Source: Prosapia bicincta (lineage: Eukaryota > Arthropoda > Insecta > Hemiptera > Cercopidae). From it: a DNA stretch of 64,000 nucleotides. The stretch is from NCBI GenBank assembly GCA_036971475.1, contig JBAIZL010000004.1, positions 62,445,168-62,509,167 of the forward strand, given 5' to 3'. Positions 62,501 through 64,000 of the stretch are shown in pieces. The position numbers were made by a program, and so were the translations under genes. Positions within the stretch are counted from its first letter, which is position 1. Each line of letters begins with the position of its first letter. The notes beneath the pieces were generated by a model. The model saw nothing but the letters and a program-made list of their open reading frames with translations. It searched no databases and was not told the DNA's origin.

Positions 62501-63503
62501 CCCTAATATCCTACCACCATCCTAACCTATAACAACTAAGAGGTCAGTTGACAATGGGACAAACATCCCGAAATGGGTGTCCTCAACAATCATATAAGAA
62601 AGTACTATTATAGGCAACTGTAGCATATGTAAAAGTGTTTTTAGTTAAAATTTATATATTTTATTAAATAGGGGAAATATTGAATGATGTTTATTAATTT
62701 TATATCATTAATTGTTTTTATGAGTGGAATTAGATGTACATATGAATTAAACCAGGCAATGCCTAACCTGACATAAAATATATAAATTAGTAAATAAATA
62801 AACTAGTAGCTCACGTGAAGATGGAATCAACAAATTTTTTAAATATAAATTAAGTTGGGGCCTTTCAGCTCGATCTATTTATTGTTTAGAAATCATATGG
62901 CTTATTGTTATTTTTTTATCATCAACTTCCTTTATAAAGCTTGCACCAACACAAGTTGAAATAATTTACACGCCATAAACCACCTACTCATAAGTTGTAA
63001 ACAAAAATTATATATTGAAATTGTCATACAATTAACAGCCTGCACTTTTCAGAAAATTATTTACTTTAATCAAGTCTTTGAAACGAAAACATAAAGTTAA
63101 TTCGGGTCTAGATTTAAGCCATGAAAAAGTAAAATAATGAAATCAAGAAACACTTATACCTTAATCAAATTGCAGCATGGCTTAATTTAATTGCTCAACT
63201 TTATGAAAAAAACAAAATTATTCTATCTTACCTGAAAGTATGCATTATATGAACATAAAACGCAATAAGTATAAAAACCAAAACAAATTGAAAGTTTACT
63301 AGACACATTTTATGGTAAAATTATAAAACAAAATACATACATAACCTAGTTTTTGAACATTACAGAACTTACACATTATTTCTCCATGAAATAACTTTGT
63401 TTCGGTAGCAGGCAATTTCAAATCGTTTCCCACCTTTTTTCATTCTCACAACTGCTACATTTGTTAATCGAATTTGATTAGTTGGCGTAAATATTTTAGA
63501 CAT
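44426..63503 (-). CDS. SBDS: SBDS ribosome maturation protein (gene span, complete)
   Basis: SBDS works with the GTPase EFL1 to release eIF6 from late cytoplasmic pre-60S subunits, so that they can join 40S subunits. Five exons on the - strand are 63503-63373, 60161-59941, 53180-53071, 47343-47176 and 44554-44426. All four introns are GT-AG and in phase, giving 252 residues (human 250). Order of parts: the N-terminal FYSH domain (residues about 1-96, starting [20 protein letters not shown] and including [12 protein letters not shown] and TEICKEIL), a central helical domain (about 97-170, with [13 protein letters not shown]), and a C-terminal ferredoxin-like domain (about 171-252, with [12 protein letters not shown]). 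No stop or frameshift was seen. Introns of about 3.2, 6.8, 5.7 and 2.6 kb hold most of the local repeats. AATAAA signals for this strand lie at 44410-44405 and 44369-44364. Confidence 0.96.
44813..45500. mobile_element. hAT-type MITE in SBDS intron 4
   Basis: The right end reads CAGGGGTGCTCAACTTT on the - strand, a typical hAT end. The left end CAAGAAAGCACAACT is a weak copy. Flanks are 8-bp ATCTAGCT (44805-44812) and GTCTAGCT (45501-45508), one mismatch, the hAT target duplication size. No transposase. A run of nine C sits near the right end. Confidence 0.7.
45515..45680 (+). mobile_element. Solo Penelope-like tail
   Basis: Matches 54410-54480 plus 55232-55285 (CTGTCTCAGTAAGTT, TACAAAATTTAAAGTT, CACCGAACGTAAT). 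Confidence 0.65.
45681..47175. other. SBDS intron 4 remainder, nothing recognised
   Basis: AT-rich intron sequence without recognised features. Confidence 0.4.
47176..47343 (-). CDS. SBDS: SBDS exon 4
   Basis: It encodes residues 155-210 ([20 protein letters not shown] to DGGNLNL), the domain II/III junction. Exactly 56 codons, phase 0 on both sides; the donor is GTGAGT at 47175. Its second half ([14 protein letters not shown]) is less conserved, as is usual for this part. Confidence 0.94.
47619..48254. mobile_element. Pogo-like MITE carrying a 50-bp tandem array
   Basis: The left end AGTAGAGTCTCGAAAATCCG and right end (- strand) AGTAGATTCTCGATAATTCA are imperfect inverted repeats. Between them, 47700-48160, are eight or nine units of about 50 bases. 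The landmark AAGGAAATGA falls at 47761, 47810, 47861, 47911, 47961 and 48061. No transposase. Confidence 0.75.
48405..48870 (-). pseudogene. Penelope-like GIY-YIG fragment and terminus
   Basis: The - strand at about 48850-48770 reads [24 protein letters not shown], the GIY-YIG endonuclease core of Penelope-like elements. The terminus to its left holds a hammerhead-like motif at 48449-48422 with a GCGCT/AGCGC stem. The RT is missing. The many + strand open frames at 48484-48900 are shadows. Confidence 0.7.
48950..49350 (+). other. Unassigned coding-like sequence
   Basis: The + strand is open in pieces (48839-49168, then [20 protein letters not shown] at about 49140 to 49326). It is not recognised; probably transposon debris. 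Confidence 0.2.
49781..52527. repeat. 24-copy minisatellite with 114/115-bp units
   Basis: Unit starts (ATGGATGTAGC or ATGATGTAGC) are spaced 115 or 114 bases, about 24 times. Units differ by the extra G and by GGCTGAATGC versus GGCAGAATGC. From about 50126 to 51157 two variants alternate, giving a 229-base higher-order period; the right part is mostly 114-base units. It lies in SBDS intron 3. Because 114 is a multiple of three, a - strand frame stays open for up to 200 codons; this is a consequence of the period. Confidence 0.97.
53071..53180 (-). CDS. SBDS: SBDS exon 3
   Basis: It encodes residues 118-154 ([13 protein letters not shown] to NRNAKQQ), one of the most conserved stretches of the family. 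The acceptor is TTTTTCAG and the donor GTGAAG at 53070. Just downstream, in intron 3, lies the 24-copy minisatellite. Confidence 0.95.
54330..54485 (+). mobile_element. Penelope-like terminus with the best hammerhead-like motif
   Basis: At 54371-54400: CTGATGA, an extra A, stem GATCGC / loop CACATA / stem GCGATC, then GAAA. It is followed by the tail shared with 45515-45680. Non-coding. Confidence 0.7.
54765..55285 (+). pseudogene. Penelope-like N-terminal RT fragment between tails
   Basis: 54815-54765 (- strand) is tail sequence. 54880-55230 (+ strand) reads an N-terminal Penelope protein part: [16 protein letters not shown] and [20 protein letters not shown]. It then jumps at about 55232 to tail sequence again. 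Stops are present. It is a head-to-head junction plus an internal deletion. Confidence 0.7.
55640..56740 (+). pseudogene. Decayed mariner transposase
   Basis: Readable blocks on the + strand: [20 protein letters not shown] and [12 protein letters not shown] (about 55800-55890), then IITGDES (about 56130, first catalytic D), [20 protein letters not shown] (about 56160), KTLLICFCD (about 56245) and [20 protein letters not shown] (about 56520). It is a different lineage from the mariner at 16642-17939. The HHDNAPA block is lost. Many stops. Ends not defined. SBDS intron 2. Confidence 0.8.
57319..57376. repeat. G-rich tract
   Basis: Fifteen consecutive G (57319-57333), then GGGAGGAGGGGGGG at 57359-57373. 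It may form a quadruplex. It is probably the end of a repeat of the type that continues ATGTAATTTAGGGATGGCCCC. Confidence 0.85.
57420..57956. mobile_element. MITE with 18-bp perfect inverted ends
   Basis: AAAACCTCTCATATCTGG (57420-57437) and its exact reverse complement (57939-57956). This is 537 bases with no transposase. The outer sequence CAGTAAAACC (- strand, right) resembles pogo/Tigger ends. Confidence 0.8.
58320..58650 (+). mobile_element. Penelope-like tail fragment
   Basis: Homologous to 18700-18920 and to 34070-34305 (ACCCATCAGCAAGTAA, GATTACATCAAG). It contains a TTGATGA ... CGAAAC motif at 58534-58557 with a short AAAT/ATTT stem. Confidence 0.65.
58651..59940. other. SBDS intron 2 remainder
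   Basis: A segment at about 59270-59310 (TCTCCATGCTTCAGATAAG) is also present at 31887-31930, an unidentified dispersed repeat. Otherwise nothing was recognised. Confidence 0.4.
59941..60161 (-). CDS. SBDS: SBDS exon 2
   Basis: It encodes residues 44-117 and one base of codon 118: [20 protein letters not shown] through [20 protein letters not shown]. It covers the second half of the FYSH domain and enters domain II. The acceptor is TTTTCAG and the donor GTAAAC. The split aspartate (DKCVNP) joins correctly to exon 3. Confidence 0.96.
61150..61830 (-). pseudogene. Penelope-like element: C-terminal RT tail, GIY-YIG and terminus
   Basis: The - strand frame 61830-61367 reads a Penelope C-terminus. 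The GIY-YIG domain is intact-looking: [20 protein letters not shown], then [14 protein letters not shown] and [13 protein letters not shown], with the G-V-Y and Y-V-G signature and the arginine. The non-coding terminus follows to 61150 and matches the palindrome arm at 44190-44345. The RT is absent. The frame stays open further right to 61936, but that part is antisense to the opposite copy. Confidence 0.85.
61831..62500 (+). pseudogene. Penelope-like fragment, opposite strand
   Basis: The + strand reads [20 protein letters not shown] (about 61850) and, in broken frames, [20 protein letters not shown] near 62200-62250, a decayed GIY-YIG C-terminal part. It begins exactly where the - strand copy begins, so the two are head to head. 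C- and A-rich non-coding tail to about 62500. Confidence 0.65.
62501..63372. other. SBDS intron 1 remainder, nothing recognised
   Basis: AT-rich intron. The same applies to 60162-61149. Confidence 0.4.
63373..63503 (-). CDS. SBDS: SBDS exon 1
   Basis: It starts with ATG at 63503-63501, encoding [15 protein letters not shown] and ending at the first two bases of codon 44. The start is chosen because the protein aligns from its first residues with the very conserved SBDS N-terminus, with one extra lysine at position 3. The donor on this strand is GTAAGT at 63372-63367. Confidence 0.95.
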
Positions 63504-64000
63504 GTCTAAAACCTTTATTTCTAATTCTAGTGTTTACCCTATAACTTCAAATGAATCGTCTGCTTCTTTCATAATGTTGTAAGTTCTAATTTAGTATGCA
63601 GTGGCGCAAACAATGTGTTCTTTGATATGATACTGTTGCAGTATTTTGCTATATATTATTTTTTCTTAATAGATTAATTTCTGAATATATATATATGTGT
63701 GTGTGTGTGTGTGAAATATGGTGATATGTTTTCTTGTAATATAATTAAAAAATTTAAAATATTTCAAAAACAAGAATACTTTTAATACATATATTATTCA
63801 AAGCTTTTCGCCGATAAAACAGTACCAAGATGCTGGTATTATATATTATATCGATAAAATTATGATTGTATAGCAAAATAAATTTAAAATTGATCATCGA
63901 TAATGAAATAACACTCCTGCTGCACTAATAAAAAAAGCATTTTTAAAACTAATCATTTACTGAAATAAAATATTTCAGTTATTACTAAAATATTGAGTGG
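63504..64000 (-). other. SBDS upstream region
   Basis: It should hold the 5' untranslated region and promoter of SBDS, but no clear core element was recognised. An (AT)n(GT)n microsatellite lies at about 63686-63712. Confidence 0.4.

Overview
This is an AT-rich eukaryotic nuclear window, most likely from an arthropod with a repeat-laden genome (probably an insect, not proven). The evidence is two conserved intron-split genes with GT-AG junctions that keep frame, kilobase introns full of transposon debris, and element families common in arthropods (Penelope-like elements, mariner, transposases with a DUF4817-type N-terminus, pogo/Tigger, hAT, piggyBac, Helitron, Ty3/gypsy-like and RNase H-bearing LINEs).

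Two host genes lie tail to tail. MMAB (ATP:cob(I)alamin adenosyltransferase, mitochondrial B12 metabolism) is on the + strand with four recognised coding exons between 22884 and 36911; its first, targeting-peptide exon was not found. SBDS (60S ribosomal subunit maturation factor) is on the - strand, complete in five exons between 63503 and 44426, giving 252 residues. A possible first coding exon of a third, unidentified gene lies at 2931-3023 on the - strand.

Layout: 1-6.6 kb holds a 75-bp satellite-like repeat inside two large foldback (inverted-repeat) structures, a perfect 31-bp hairpin, and head-to-head Penelope tails. 7.2-9.4 kb holds a decayed Helitron Rep segment and then a decayed pogo/Tigger transposase. 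9.56-14.9 kb holds a rearranged gypsy-like element (LTR, primer-binding site, gag, protease, then a second copy of the leader), whose LTR was invaded by a LINE with a 16-bp target-site duplication. 15.5-21 kb holds microsatellites, a LINE split by a mariner, and another DDE transposon. 22.9-36.9 kb is MMAB, with MITEs, a SINE-like sequence and a Penelope pair in its introns. 36.9-44.4 kb is intergenic, with a SINE, a hAT relic, a piggyBac-like relic and a palindromic Penelope terminus. 44.4-63.5 kb is SBDS, whose introns hold a hAT MITE, pogo-like MITEs, a mariner, several Penelope pieces and a 24-copy minisatellite with 114/115-bp units.

The two genes have no evident functional link; they are simply convergent neighbours. 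The most interesting recurring signal is in the Penelope-like pieces. They repeatedly occur as head-to-head inverted pairs, and several carry a small hammerhead-like motif whose stem sequence changes between copies while still pairing.
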